Position numbers and translations under genes: made by a program. From assembly GCA_012838895.1 (NCBI GenBank), contig DUOJ01000084.1:1-42095 (forward strand): a stretch of DNA of 42,095 nt, in the 5' to 3' direction. Positions 23,898 to 33,348 of this stretch are shown here, piece by piece. Source of the stretch: Spirochaetales bacterium. GTDB lineage: Bacteria > Spirochaetota > Spirochaetia > Sphaerochaetales > Sphaerochaetaceae. Positions within the stretch are counted from its first letter, which is position 1, and each line of letters opens with the position of its first letter. The notes under the pieces were generated by a model that saw only the letters and a program-made list of their open reading frames with translations, ran no database searches and was not told the origin of the DNA.

Positions 23898-26390
23898 TAA
23901 GACATGGTGGAGGATCCCTCCACTTTGGTAGTACTCAACTTCAACTGGTGAATCTAATCTGACTAAGAGCTCTAAATTATAACTCTCTCTGCTGGGGGGA
24001 GTGACCTTTAAGGTGAGTCTCATCTTAGGTTCTAACTTAATGGGAACCGCAAGGGAGAAAAGTTCATCCCCCCGCAAAGAGTGTTCTGTCACAAACTCTA
24101 AGGGGAGGACCCCCATCCCCACCAAGTTGGATCGGTGGATTCGCTCAAAGCTCTTGGCGATGACCGCTTTCACCCCCAAGAGGAGGGCCCCTTTAGCGGC
24201 CCAGTCACGCGAAGAGCCACTACCATACTCTGAGCCAGCTATGATTATTAAATCAGTTTTCTCCCTCTGGTAGGCCATAGCTGCCTCGTAGACAAACATC
24301 ACCTCTTCTGAGGGGAACTTCTTAGTATAGGAGCCCTCTACCTCGGGGGTTAATTTCTGGTGGATACGGCGGTTCCCAAAAGTACCCCGAACCATCACCT
24401 CGTGGTGCCCTCGCCTGCTCCCATAGGAGTTGAAATTCTCCACACTAACCCCTCGTGATAGTAGGTATTGCCCTGCGGGGTAGGTTGCCTCAATACTACC
24501 GGCTGGAGAGATGTGGTCGGTGGTGAATGAGTCGCCAAGATAGAGGAGAGCCCTTCCATCAACAACCGAGCCACGCCCCCCTTCAAGGTTTTCAAAGAAG
24601 GGGGCTTTAGCAATATAGGTTGAAGAGGGGTCCCAATTGTAGCGCTCACTCTCATCCACCTCTAAGGCTTGCCAACTCGCATCCCCCTCAAAGATTGCTT
24701 GGTAGCTCTCTTTGAACGCCTCCTCTTTGAGGTAGAGGGCAATGTGCTTGGCTATCTCTTCCTTGCTGGGCCAAATATCTTTTAAGTAGACCCCATCGCC
24801 TAATTGGTCTTTATCAAAGTCGATCTCCATCGTCCCTGCTAACGCATAGGCGACCACTAAGGGGGGGCTCATCAAGTAAGAACTCTTAACGTTCTTGTGG
24901 ATGCGCCCTTCAAAGTTGCGGTTTCCCGAGAGGACTGAAACTAAGTTCAACTCCCCGTCCTCTTGGGCCCGCTCAATAGCGGGGTCAAGGGGGCCTGAGT
25001 TGCCGATACAGGTGGTACACCCATAAGCGACAATATTAAAGCCCAGAGCTTCAAGTGGTCCAATTAAAGCTGCCTTCTCTAAGTAGCTACGTACCACCTT
25101 GGAGCCGGGAGCTAAAGAGGTCTTCACCCAAGGGGGCACTTTGAGCCCTTTTGCTATAGCGTTACGCGCTAAGAGGGCTGCCCCAAAGATTACTGAAGGG
25201 TTGGAGGTGTTGGTACAACTGGTGATCGCAGCAATAGCTATCATGTTGTCTTTAAGGGTCACCTCACTACCACCACTCAAGATTACCTTAGTTGGGGTAT
25301 TAATTTGAACTATCTTCTCTTTTGCCCCACTTAAGGGGATTTTGTCTTGAGGACGTCTGGGGCCAGCTATCGAGGGGACAATTGAACCCAAATCGAGCTC
25401 TATGACCTCATCATAAACTATCTTTTCAGAAGGAGAGTAGAAGAGGTGGTTAGCCTTGGTGTAGAGCTCCGTTAGGAGGGCCTCCTCCTCTCTACCGGTA
25501 AACCTTAAGTATTCTAGGGTCCGCTCATCAACGGGGAAGAAGCCCACCGTGGAGCCACACTCCACCGACATGTTGGCAATAGTGGCTCTATCGGGGATGG
25601 CTAGAGAGGCTAGACCTGAACCAAAGTACTCAACAAAGGCCTCCACCACCCCCACCTTTCTGAGGAGGTGGGTGATGGTGAGGACAAGGTCGGTGGCTGT
25701 GCACACCTCATCCATCTCCCCCGTTAAATGGACCCCCACGACACGGGGAACCCCCATGAAGTAGGGCTGCCCCAACATAGCTGCCTCAGCTTCTATACCC
25801 CCCACACCCCAACCCAAGATCCCCAATCCATTAATCATCGGAGTGTGACTATCGGTCCCCACCAGAGTGTCGCTGTAGAGGAGACCCTCCTCCTCGCGCA
25901 CCACTTGGGCCAGATATTCGAGGTTAACTTGGTGACAAATGCCCGAGTTGGGGGGGACAACCCTTAGGTTGGAAAAACTCTTTTGGGCCCACTTTAAGAA
26001 GGTGTAGCGCTCCTTGTTGCGCTCATACTCTTTGGCTACATTTTGCTCTAAGCTCACGTCACTTCCCCAGTAGTCAACTTGTACCGAGTGGTCGACAATT
26101 AGGTCAACTGGAATGTGGGGATTGATAAGAGACGCCTCTTTGACATACTCCCGCATAGTTGCCAAATCGACAATGGCAGGAACCCCAGTAAAATCTTGCA
26201 TTAAGACCCGAGCAGGGTGAAAGGCGATCTCTTGCCCAATCTTACGCTGTAGCAAAGCTTCAGCGTAAGAGGAATAACCCCTCATAAGGGCGTTTTCATA
26301 TAAGATACGCAGAGAGTAGGGGAGGCTTTCTACCCCCTCCAGAGGGTAGTAATGGTAATCTCTATTGTTGATGGTTAGTTTAGTTTTCAT
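23874..26390 (-). CDS. acnA: Aconitate hydratase, AcnA/IRP type
   Basis: 838 residues; interconverts citrate and isocitrate through aconitate in the cytosol. [4Fe-4S] ligands are visible: SCTNTSNPSV and YGCTTCIGNSGPL. C-terminal swivel domain with GDSFTTDHISPAG, GSRRGHHEVMVRG and GSEYGSGSSRDWAAKG, the active-site serine/arginine loop. Somewhat shorter than E. coli AcnA (about 890). AGGAG lies before ATG 26390, only 8 bp after the stop of the upstream peptidase/propeller gene, so the two are likely cotranscribed, an unexpected pairing. No other TCA-cycle gene is near. Confidence 0.95.
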   Translation of the reverse strand: MKTKLTINNRDYHYYPLEGVESLPYSLRILYENALMRGYSSYAEALLQRKIGQEIAFHPARVLMQDFTGVPAIVDLATMREYVKEASLINPHIPVDLIVDHSVQVDYWGSDVSLEQNVAKEYERNKERYTFLKWAQKSFSNLRVVPPNSGICHQVNLEYLAQVVREEEGLLYSDTLVGTDSHTPMINGLGILGWGVGGIEAEAAMLGQPYFMGVPRVVGVHLTGEMDEVCTATDLVLTITHLLRKVGVVEAFVEYFGSGLASLAIPDRATIANMSVECGSTVGFFPVDERTLEYLRFTGREEEALLTELYTKANHLFYSPSEKIVYDEVIELDLGSIVPSIAGPRRPQDKIPLSGAKEKIVQINTPTKVILSGGSEVTLKDNMIAIAAITSCTNTSNPSVIFGAALLARNAIAKGLKVPPWVKTSLAPGSKVVRSYLEKAALIGPLEALGFNIVAYGCTTCIGNSGPLDPAIERAQEDGELNLVSVLSGNRNFEGRIHKNVKSSYLMSPPLVVAYALAGTMEIDFDKDQLGDGVYLKDIWPSKEEIAKHIALYLKEEAFKESYQAIFEGDASWQALEVDESERYNWDPSSTYIAKAPFFENLEGGRGSVVDGRALLYLGDSFTTDHISPAGSIEATYPAGQYLLSRGVSVENFNSYGSRRGHHEVMVRGTFGNRRIHQKLTPEVEGSYTKKFPSEEVMFVYEAAMAYQREKTDLIIIAGSEYGSGSSRDWAAKGALLLGVKAVIAKSFERIHRSNLVGMGVLPLEFVTEHSLRGDELFSLAVPIKLEPKMRLTLKVTPPSRESYNLELLVRLDSPVEVEYYQSGGILHHVLLDYLKMV

Positions 26391-26398
26391 GGTCGCTC

Positions 26399-28936
26399 CT
26401 AGAGGGGTGAAGTAAGCATTTGGTCAGCTAGTAAGAAGTTTAAGTTGAGGCTAAATGAGAGGGCGGGTTTAAATTCCCGCACACTGGAGGCCATAGCAAT
26501 AGAGGGGTGGATAGTCGTAGTGCCAATCGCGATATCGCTATTGAGGGCGAGAGAGAGGTAGACATCCTCCTCCCAGTCGAAGTTGGTGTTGTAGAGGTAG
26601 AGGGCTGTTTGAGCCCCTATAGTGAGCCCCAAAGCCGTTATTCCTCCAAAGGGGATAGGGTAGTCAAAGAGCCCCAAGGGGAGACGGTAGCGCAGGGTGA
26701 CTAACCCCTTCACAAGTCCCACCTTTCTTTGGATATCGAGGTAGTCGGGCAAGAGGGTAATAATAGCTGTATTTTGGTGGGAGATAGCGGTATCTAATTT
26801 TAACTCTATCGCTTGGTGAGTTCTCCCTAAGGGAATCTGTCCCCCCAGTGAAACACGAGTGAAGAATAAGGGCTCCTGAGTTGCGAAGTAGTAGTAGGCA
26901 TAGAAGGCCCCTGTTAGGGAGGCCTTCCACCTCCCATAGTAATCTTTGGGAGCTGAGTAGGAGGTGTAGGCGTAGCCCACTTGAGCCGTCGTTTCCATAA
27001 CTTTTGTCTCAAAAACTCCCCCCACCCCCAAGAGCGTCGATATACTATGGAGTCCCTTAGGGGAGTAGCCATTATATATGGGGAGAGAGGTAATGAGACT
27101 CAAAGTCTGTTGTCTCCCAAAGGTGGCATCAAGGCTTAGCGAGAGGAAGTCAAGGTCTAGCTGGTAGGTTGCTTCTCCAGAGAAGAAGGCTTGTTCCAAT
27201 GAGTAGCCTCCACTCAATAGAACTGTGTGGCGATTCAAGGGACTTACAAAGAGGAGGGTAGCTCCAGGAGAGAGTTCATCAACTAAAGAGGGGAGCCAGA
27301 AAGAGAAGCGGGGCCAGTCAACATAGTGCTTCCCTTCAAGACTTATAATCTCTCTCTCCAAAGGGAGCTCTCCAGGGGGAGGCAATTCAGCTACCGTCTC
27401 ACTTAAAAGGGGCAACTCTCTCAAAGCAAAGCCCTTACTGGTATAGGTGGAGTAGTAGAGGTTATTATCAAAGATAACACCCCCGGTTATTCCGATGGGG
27501 TCTTCCCCAATCAGCAACAAAGCACCACTCTCTAAGTTGTAGCTGTAGAGATCTAAATCTAAAGAGAAGAGGAGCTCGCTATTACCGTTAAAGCGGAGGT
27601 TGTAGACCTCAGCTAAAGCAGGCTCCCACAAAATAGTCTTATTACCCTCATAAAGAACCACTACAGTCGATAACCCCTGCTTAACCTCTATAAAGGCAAT
27701 CCTCTTTCCATCAGGTGAGAAGATGGGTTGGTAGGCATCAAAAGCGAGCTCCTCTAAGCTCCCAACCTCAACTAAAGTGTGGTCCTTGTCGGTGGCAATT
27801 AGTTTAGAGCCATCCCAGTTGGTAGCTAAATAGTTGTAGCGCCCCCCAGAGGTAATTCTTTCCAGACTCTTATCCAATAAATGGTAGCGGTAGATATCAC
27901 GGTAGCTCTCATCGCCCCTTTTGGTCCAATAGTGGGTGAAATAGAGGGTCTCTCCGTCCCCACTAAAGGCGAGTGAGCTGATGGGTAAAATCGCCTCTTT
28001 AGTAATACTCTCTCCCGCTAGGCGGTAGACAAAGCTCCCTGTATCGAGGTCGTAGCCATACCCTAAGAGGCCTCTATCTGTAAGGTAGGGGAGGTAGTAA
28101 TCTCCATCAGGGGTAATAATTTCATTCCACTCGTAATCCCTATAGAGGAGGGTATCTTCTCCAGAGAGGGCTTCCCCAAAGAGCTCTTTAGCACTCTTAC
28201 CTAGAACCCTCTTAAAGGTGTAGGAGAGGCCAAAGAGGGGCCAAGAGGTGAACTTCCGGTTGACCTCAAGGAAAGCCTCCCTCCCATAGGTAGAGATGAG
28301 ATGGTTCACCATCAAGTAGCCAGTAACATAGATCCGACTAGTGGGGGGATAAGATGAGCCATAAACTCCTTGGTTAATACTCCACATCGTATTAGTTACC
28401 AAGGGGGCTCTCCAGTTGAGGGCAAAGTGGGAGTAAGCCCCCCGTGCCTGCTCCATATAGGTGGTTATCCCCTCTATCCAGTAGCCAGGCATTAGGGCTG
28501 AATTGACTACCAGGGCCCCTGGCCCAAAAACATTAGACAGGGAACCCCCAATTCCCACCGGAGAGGTGAGGTGGATATAGTGGGTCAACTCGTGGGTAAA
28601 GAGAGTTTTTAACCAAGGAGCTGAAGAGCCTAAAAAACGATCAGCAGGGCTATTTAGATAGAGGGCAATCTTATGGGGAAGGGGACTATAGTAGCCATTA
28701 CTGGTGGCACTTTGGCCAATTAAGATAACTGGAATTCTCCCCTTAGGATAATGGTCTAAAAGGGTGGTGATCTCTTCATAGACCTCTTCACTAAAAGAGG
28801 CCACCTCAAGAGCCGCTTCTCTATCTTCTCTATCGTAGATTATTTGAAAGTGGTCATTTAAGATCTGCTCTTTAGCTCCCAGTGTAAACACCACCAACAG
28901 CAGAGTAAAAACCAACCACCAAAATCTCTTTCTCAT
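26399..28936 (-). CDS. Exported peptidase-MA-like / beta-propeller / beta-barrel protein
   Basis: 845 residues from ATG 28936, chosen because it gives a clean signal peptide (MRKRFWWLVFTLLLVVFTLG); the frame extends to GTG 28987 but that adds a proline-rich lead. After the signal comes a gluzincin-like zinc-peptidase region with HELTHYIH (about 115-122) and a downstream WIEGITTYME that supplies the third ligand. The middle has TolB-like propeller repeats (SSLAFSGDGETLYFTHYW; PIFSPDGKRIAFIE). The C-terminal third is rich in alternating aromatic strands with outer-membrane barrel character and may anchor the protein. No ribosome-binding site stands out. Function: probably surface or periplasmic proteolysis; substrate unknown. 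Confidence 0.75.
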   Translation of the reverse strand: MRKRFWWLVFTLLLVVFTLGAKEQILNDHFQIIYDREDREAALEVASFSEEVYEEITTLLDHYPKGRIPVILIGQSATSNGYYSPLPHKIALYLNSPADRFLGSSAPWLKTLFTHELTHYIHLTSPVGIGGSLSNVFGPGALVVNSALMPGYWIEGITTYMEQARGAYSHFALNWRAPLVTNTMWSINQGVYGSSYPPTSRIYVTGYLMVNHLISTYGREAFLEVNRKFTSWPLFGLSYTFKRVLGKSAKELFGEALSGEDTLLYRDYEWNEIITPDGDYYLPYLTDRGLLGYGYDLDTGSFVYRLAGESITKEAILPISSLAFSGDGETLYFTHYWTKRGDESYRDIYRYHLLDKSLERITSGGRYNYLATNWDGSKLIATDKDHTLVEVGSLEELAFDAYQPIFSPDGKRIAFIEVKQGLSTVVVLYEGNKTILWEPALAEVYNLRFNGNSELLFSLDLDLYSYNLESGALLLIGEDPIGITGGVIFDNNLYYSTYTSKGFALRELPLLSETVAELPPPGELPLEREIISLEGKHYVDWPRFSFWLPSLVDELSPGATLLFVSPLNRHTVLLSGGYSLEQAFFSGEATYQLDLDFLSLSLDATFGRQQTLSLITSLPIYNGYSPKGLHSISTLLGVGGVFETKVMETTAQVGYAYTSYSAPKDYYGRWKASLTGAFYAYYYFATQEPLFFTRVSLGGQIPLGRTHQAIELKLDTAISHQNTAIITLLPDYLDIQRKVGLVKGLVTLRYRLPLGLFDYPIPFGGITALGLTIGAQTALYLYNTNFDWEEDVYLSLALNSDIAIGTTTIHPSIAMASSVREFKPALSFSLNLNFLLADQMLTSPL

Positions 28937-29067
28937 AAGAGAAGAATAGGGGCAAAGGGGGGGTAAAGGCAAGAAAGAATCACTCACAAAGGAATTTAGT
29001 TGAAAAATAATAAAAAGTAGATTAAAGTTAGTTTGGCGTATAAATACTACGCAAAAGGAGGAATAAA

Positions 29068-30369
29068 ATGATACAAGAGTTTTCTGTCAAGAATTTCAGG
29101 TCTATTAAAGAGAAGCAGACCCTCAGTTTCGTAGCCAATAAGAGATATGCAACTGGTTTTGAGGAGCATCTTTGTGTCACCGTTGCTCCAGGAGTTGAAC
29201 TTTTAAAATTGGCTCTTCTTTATGGATACAACGCTTCAGGAAAGTCGAATATGATTTTAGCACTCGACTTCTTAAGAGATTTAATCTTAGAGATAGATGA
29301 GACTACTGAAAAAGCTATTGAATTCACCCCATTCCTCTTTGACGAAGAGTATAAAAAATCTCCGGGTGAATTCTCTATGACTTTTTTCCATGAAGGGATT
29401 AAGTACCAATATAGTATCTCAGTAGACAGTGAAAGAATCTATGATGAGGAACTCATTTTTTGGCCCCATGGTAGACCCTCTCTCCTATTTGAGCGCCACT
29501 GGGATGCTGGTAATAAAGTCTCCAAGATAAAAGTTGGTTCAATGATTTCTTTGAAAGTGGCCGATAAAAGGATATTAGAAGGGAATACCCTAGAACACAG
29601 GAGCGTTATTGCTGCCTACAGGCAAAGTAATATCCACAACGAGAGATTAGAAGAAGTTAAAAACTATTTTATGAATAATTTTATGCCTATCATTAATCCG
29701 AAAATTGGACTCTGGAGGTGGCATAGTAGAAAATTCTTTAAAAATAGCAAAAATAGAGAAATGTTGACAGATTTCTTGAAAAGAGCTGATCTTCAAATTA
29801 GTGATTTAGAGATTAGGGAATTTCCGATTTCAGTAGATGAAGATTTTTTGAATTCTCTTAAAGCCAGCGGGTTTCCCGAAAAAGAAATTAAGCATTTAGA
29901 AGATAAGCAAGAATTGGAAGGAAATGCTCTTTACTTCATTCACGAAACAACTCAGGGAAGTTTTGATTTACCAGCAGAAGAGGAGTCAGACGGAACTCTC
30001 CGTTATTTTGGGTTTACAGGGATTGTTATGGAATTGCTGAAGAGTAACCACGCAATTGCTATTGATGAGTTAGAGACTTCTCTCCATCCCGATTTAGTTA
30101 ACTATCTAATAGAGATTTTTCTTATAAATTCAAAAGGGTCACAAATTTTTGCTACCACACATGCTCAATACTTAATGGAGAACGAATACGTTAGGCGAGA
30201 CATGGTTTGGTTCTGCGAGAAAGGGGGTGATGGGGGGAGTGAGTATTATAGTGCTCAAGATTTTGGACTTCACAAGAACCACAACTTAGGGAATTTCTAT
30301 AGAGCAGGTAAGTTAGGAGGGGTTCCTGTCTTAGGTTCTCCCTTAATAGAGGGAGAGGAAGATGAGTAA
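29068..30369 (+). CDS. rloA: AAA-family ATPase, RloA-like defence protein
   Basis: 433-residue ABC/SMC-type ATPase of the AAA_15/AAA_21 group. Walker A GYNASGKSN (about 54-62), signature-like EESDGTLRYFG, Walker B AIAIDELETSLHP and the H-loop region ATTHAQYLME are all intact. Such ATPases pair with Toprim-like nucleases in anti-phage systems. Its partner here is RloB: the rloB ATG overlaps the stop by 8 nt (ATGAGTAA). GGAGG lies before the ATG. The gene is AT-richer than the flanking core genes and uses different codons, consistent with horizontal acquisition. Confidence 0.88.
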   Translation: MIQEFSVKNFRSIKEKQTLSFVANKRYATGFEEHLCVTVAPGVELLKLALLYGYNASGKSNMILALDFLRDLILEIDETTEKAIEFTPFLFDEEYKKSPGEFSMTFFHEGIKYQYSISVDSERIYDEELIFWPHGRPSLLFERHWDAGNKVSKIKVGSMISLKVADKRILEGNTLEHRSVIAAYRQSNIHNERLEEVKNYFMNNFMPIINPKIGLWRWHSRKFFKNSKNREMLTDFLKRADLQISDLEIREFPISVDEDFLNSLKASGFPEKEIKHLEDKQELEGNALYFIHETTQGSFDLPAEEESDGTLRYFGFTGIVMELLKSNHAIAIDELETSLHPDLVNYLIEIFLINSKGSQIFATTHAQYLMENEYVRRDMVWFCEKGGDGGSEYYSAQDFGLHKNHNLGNFYRAGKLGGVPVLGSPLIEGEEDE

Positions 30370-31024
30370 GAAGAATCATAAGAAGAAGCTGAAAAAAACC
30401 ATTGCGATTATTGGGGAAGGTATTACAGAATGGTGTTAATTTACATATTTAAGACAGGATAGGTGCTATAATTTTAAGTTGGCTCCTGAACTGCCTAAGC
30501 ATACAGATTTTGAAAATATCTTTGCTAGTGCAAGAAGGCTAATTAGTTCAGGTTATGACCTTGCTTTCTGCATCTTGGATATTGATTCAATTAAGTATAA
30601 TAATCAGCTACAAAAATTCAAAAATATTTGTAAAAAATTACCAAAATCAATTATTCCAATAACCAGTAACCCTTGTATAGAATTCTGGTTTTTTCTCCAT
30701 TTTATGGATTACACCAGCGATAAAGGATATTCAAGTTGCCAAGAGGTGGTGAGGGCACTTGAGAAATACATTAAAAATTATGAAAAGACGAAAGAGTTTT
30801 TGTCAAAAGAAAAAGTTTTTAAAATGATGGAAGAAGATGGAAAGTTAGCAAGAGCTTTAAAACATGCTTCCAAATTATTAGAAAAGTTGAAACAAAAACC
30901 AGAAAATTGCTCTTACACAGAAATTTCTTGTTTGATTAGTCAATTGGAATTGTGCAGAGAGTGTGGCTTCGAAGAGGATTGTGTAGGTTGCAGTAGAAAT
31001 ACTTTGTCAGTCCTTTTTAGATAG
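30362..31024 (+). pseudogene. rloB: RloB-like Toprim-family partner, broken by an in-frame TAA
   Basis: Reading from ATG 30362 gives 25 residues, then TAA at 30437-30439, after which the same frame is open to 31024. Ignoring the stop, the 220-codon product is a full-length RloB: a basic N-terminus, the motif GEGITEWC-stop-F that matches the family EGxTExxYF, ILDIDS (second acidic motif) and the signature SNPCIEFWFFLHF. The stop falls exactly at the conserved tyrosine, so one base change (TAT or TAC to TAA) explains it. Without readthrough the system should be inactive. A downstream start at 30479 would lack the first acidic motif. Confidence 0.85.
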
Positions 31025-31171
31025 GCGTTGCGATTGACCCACTAAAGCTATAAAAATTAAATCACAGTTTTTCTCTTAATCATTAAGACATCTATTACGA
31101 CTAATGGATGGAAAGGCAAGAAAGAAAAGAATTTTAGATAACAAAGGGGTATTAGCATCGATTTCAATTGC

Positions 31172-31199
31172 TTGACGCCCCTTGGTTTGATAGTATGAA
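31172..31199 (+). promoter_or_regulatory. Promoter of the outer-membrane protein gene
   Basis: TTGACG (31172-31177), 16-bp spacer, TATGAA (31194-31199), with GGAGG a few bases before the ATG at 31234. The rest of 31025-31171 shows no gene. Confidence 0.5.
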
Positions 31200-31233
31200 T
31201 TACTAGTAAACTGAAAAGGATGGAGGCATTCCT

Positions 31234-31800
31234 ATGAACAAAAAGGTATTAATCGTTATAGCAATCATAGTGTTGGTTGGCAGCTTCTCTTTAGGTGCTG
31301 CTATTCCAAGTGTCTTTGATATCGGATTGAATAACACTTACAGTGTTCTCTCTTTTATGGCGGTGGAAGAAGGGGGGTTAGCCCAATATACTCCTGGAAT
31401 ACGTATAACAGGGTATCCCTGCAAGTGGTTTGGTATATCGGCTGATGTTGCTGTTTTCGCGCCATTCGCTGAGAGCCTAGAGAGTGGTGATTTTTTATTA
31501 GAAGTGGGAGCTGACGGAGTATTCCGCTACCCCTTTGGCTTGGTTGAGCCCTATTTAGCAATTGGTCCCGCTTACCGAATGACTGTAGGAAAGGACAAAT
31601 TCGTTTTTGAGGAGGAGGTTTTGCTGAGTGTCCGTGTTGGGTTAGATTTCAACATCTTGCCTATGCTGGGGATTGGAGTTGAAGCGCGTCACTTCTTAGA
31701 CATTCCTACTTTGATTGCTGGTCCTGAAGAGAACGCTTTCTTTGAAATTATGGCCTTATATAACACGAGAGTGGGCATTACTGTCAAAGCTAAGTTTTAA
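31234..31800 (+). CDS. Small outer-membrane beta-barrel protein
   Basis: 188 residues with a signal peptide (about 1-22, ending SLGA) and about eight alternating hydrophobic strands (for example FRYPFGLVEPYLAIGPAYRM, VLLSVRVGLDFNILPMLGIG), finishing in VGITVKAKF with the terminal phenylalanine recognised by the BAM machinery. This is the pattern of OmpW/OmpX-like barrels; no closer family is recognised. It converges on the DUF3783-like gene, the stop codons sharing TTAA at 31797-31800. Confidence 0.75.
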   Translation: MNKKVLIVIAIIVLVGSFSLGAAIPSVFDIGLNNTYSVLSFMAVEEGGLAQYTPGIRITGYPCKWFGISADVAVFAPFAESLESGDFLLEVGADGVFRYPFGLVEPYLAIGPAYRMTVGKDKFVFEEEVLLSVRVGLDFNILPMLGIGVEARHFLDIPTLIAGPEENAFFEIMALYNTRVGITVKAKF

Positions 31801-32015
31801 TCATTATTTTTTTGAGGTGGGTTAGCCTTCATGTAGGCATGGTCGCTAGCCACCTCACTGACAACCTCTCCCAACTTCATGGTTAGGGAGTTCTCAGTGG
31901 TAACGGCGAAGGCCACTTCGCCCTTGCCTTCCATTACTGCCTTTACAGCTCGCATGACGTTGTAGATCTCTTCCCTCTCAAAATTGTGCATAATAACTAC
32001 TTTAGTCTCTTTCAT
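31797..32015 (-). CDS. DUF3783-like small protein
   Basis: 72 residues resembling DUF3783: VVIMHNFEREEIYNVMRAV, then FAVTTENSLTMKLGEVVSEV. Proteins of this type are about 80-120 residues and of unknown function. GGAG lies just before the ATG. Monocistronic, between an outer-membrane protein gene and the flavodiiron operon. Confidence 0.65.
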   Translation of the reverse strand: MKETKVVIMHNFEREEIYNVMRAVKAVMEGKGEVAFAVTTENSLTMKLGEVVSEVASDHAYMKANPPQKNND

Positions 32016-32065
32016 AGCTACTCCACTTGGTTCATCTTTTGAGCTAATCTACCACACTCCCCAGT

Positions 32066-32094
32066 TTGCCTAAAGCCTCCATCCTCATTATATT
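32066..32094 (+). promoter_or_regulatory. Promoter of the fprA-sod operon
   Basis: TTGCCT (32066-32071), 17-bp spacer, TATATT (32089-32094), 29 nt before the GTG start. Confidence 0.45.
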
Positions 32095-32123
32095 TACCCA
32101 GAACACTAATAGAGGAGGCTAAT

Positions 32124-33347
32124 GTGCATATCACCAGAGAGGTTGCTAATCAAGTTTATTGGGTTGGAGGTAATGATAACCGCCTAGAGCGCTTTGAAAA
32201 CATGTTTGCTCTTCCCCAAGGAGTCTCTTATAACTCCTACCTTATAGTCGATGAGAAGACAGTCCTTCTTGATACAGTTGACCGCGCCATTAGTGAGCAG
32301 TACTTAGAGAATATAGCGGGGGTCTTAAAGGGGAGACCTTTAGACTACCTCGTTATTAACCACATGGAGAGCGACCACTGTGCCAACATAGAGGCTATTT
32401 TACGCCTCCACCCCGAAGTGACCGTAGTAGGCAATAAAAAGACCTTTGATTTCTTCTCTCAGTACTACAAGAGCGACCTCTCTAAGAACTCACTCGTTGT
32501 TAAAGAGGGTGACACCCTCAATATTGGCAAGCACACCCTTAAGCTCTACATGGCACCCATGGTCCACTGGCCTGAGGTGATGTTTACCTTTGAAGAGAGC
32601 CAAGGGATCCTCTTCAGTGCCGACGCCTTTGGCTCTTTTGGTCTCTTAAGGGGGAATCTCTTTGCCGATGAAGTTGACTGGCCCTCCCTCTTCCTAGATG
32701 AGACGCGGCGCTACTATGCCAATATAGTGGGGCGTTACGGCTCCCAAGTGCAGGCTATCTTTAAGCGATTACCTTTAGATAAGATTAAAATGATCTTCCC
32801 CCTACACGGACCACTCTGGAGAAAAGATTTAGAGATAATCTTAAGTCTCTACAATAAGTGGAGCACCTACACCCCAGAGAAGAGGGGAGTGGTGCTAGCC
32901 TACGCTTCAATGTATGGCAATACTGAACATGTGGTCTTCGCCTTGGCTAACAAGTTAGCCCAGAGGGGAGTCAAAGATATTAGGATATGGGATGTCTCTA
33001 AGAGTGAACCCTCCTTTATAGTTAGCGACCTCTTTAAGTACAGTCACTTTGTCTTTGCTTCCCCCACCTACAACATGCACCTTTACCTCCCCTTTGAGTC
33101 GCTCCTAAGAGAGTTGGCTCTCCTCAACTACCAGAAGAGGCGGGGAGTTTTAATAGGGAATCATACCTGGGCCTCTGCAGCTATTAAGACGATGCAGGGA
33201 CTTCTGGGTCAAATGAAAGAGATTGAGGTTTTAGGTGAACCTCTTGATATCCTCTCCTCCTTGAAAGCAGAGCGTGAGGGGGAGTTGGATGCGTTGGCTA
33301 CTCTTCTAAGTGAAGATATCCTCAAGAGCTCTGCCAATGGAGAATAA
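32124..33347 (+). CDS. fprA: Class A flavodiiron protein (O2/NO reductase)
   Basis: 407 residues: metallo-beta-lactamase-like diiron domain (1-250) and flavodoxin domain (about 255-400). Diiron ligands are all present: H80, E82, D84, H85 (HMESDH), H148, D167 and H228. The FMN site begins YASMYGNTEHV. It reduces O2 to water or NO to N2O in the cytosol, protecting oxygen-sensitive enzymes such as the hydrogenase. No rubredoxin or flavin reductase domain is fused, so a separate electron donor is needed. The start is GTG 32124 with GAGGAGG upstream; the ATG two bases earlier is out of frame. Confidence 0.94.
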   Translation: MHITREVANQVYWVGGNDNRLERFENMFALPQGVSYNSYLIVDEKTVLLDTVDRAISEQYLENIAGVLKGRPLDYLVINHMESDHCANIEAILRLHPEVTVVGNKKTFDFFSQYYKSDLSKNSLVVKEGDTLNIGKHTLKLYMAPMVHWPEVMFTFEESQGILFSADAFGSFGLLRGNLFADEVDWPSLFLDETRRYYANIVGRYGSQVQAIFKRLPLDKIKMIFPLHGPLWRKDLEIILSLYNKWSTYTPEKRGVVLAYASMYGNTEHVVFALANKLAQRGVKDIRIWDVSKSEPSFIVSDLFKYSHFVFASPTYNMHLYLPFESLLRELALLNYQKRRGVLIGNHTWASAAIKTMQGLLGQMKEIEVLGEPLDILSSLKAEREGELDALATLLSEDILKSSANGE

Positions 33348-33348
33348 G

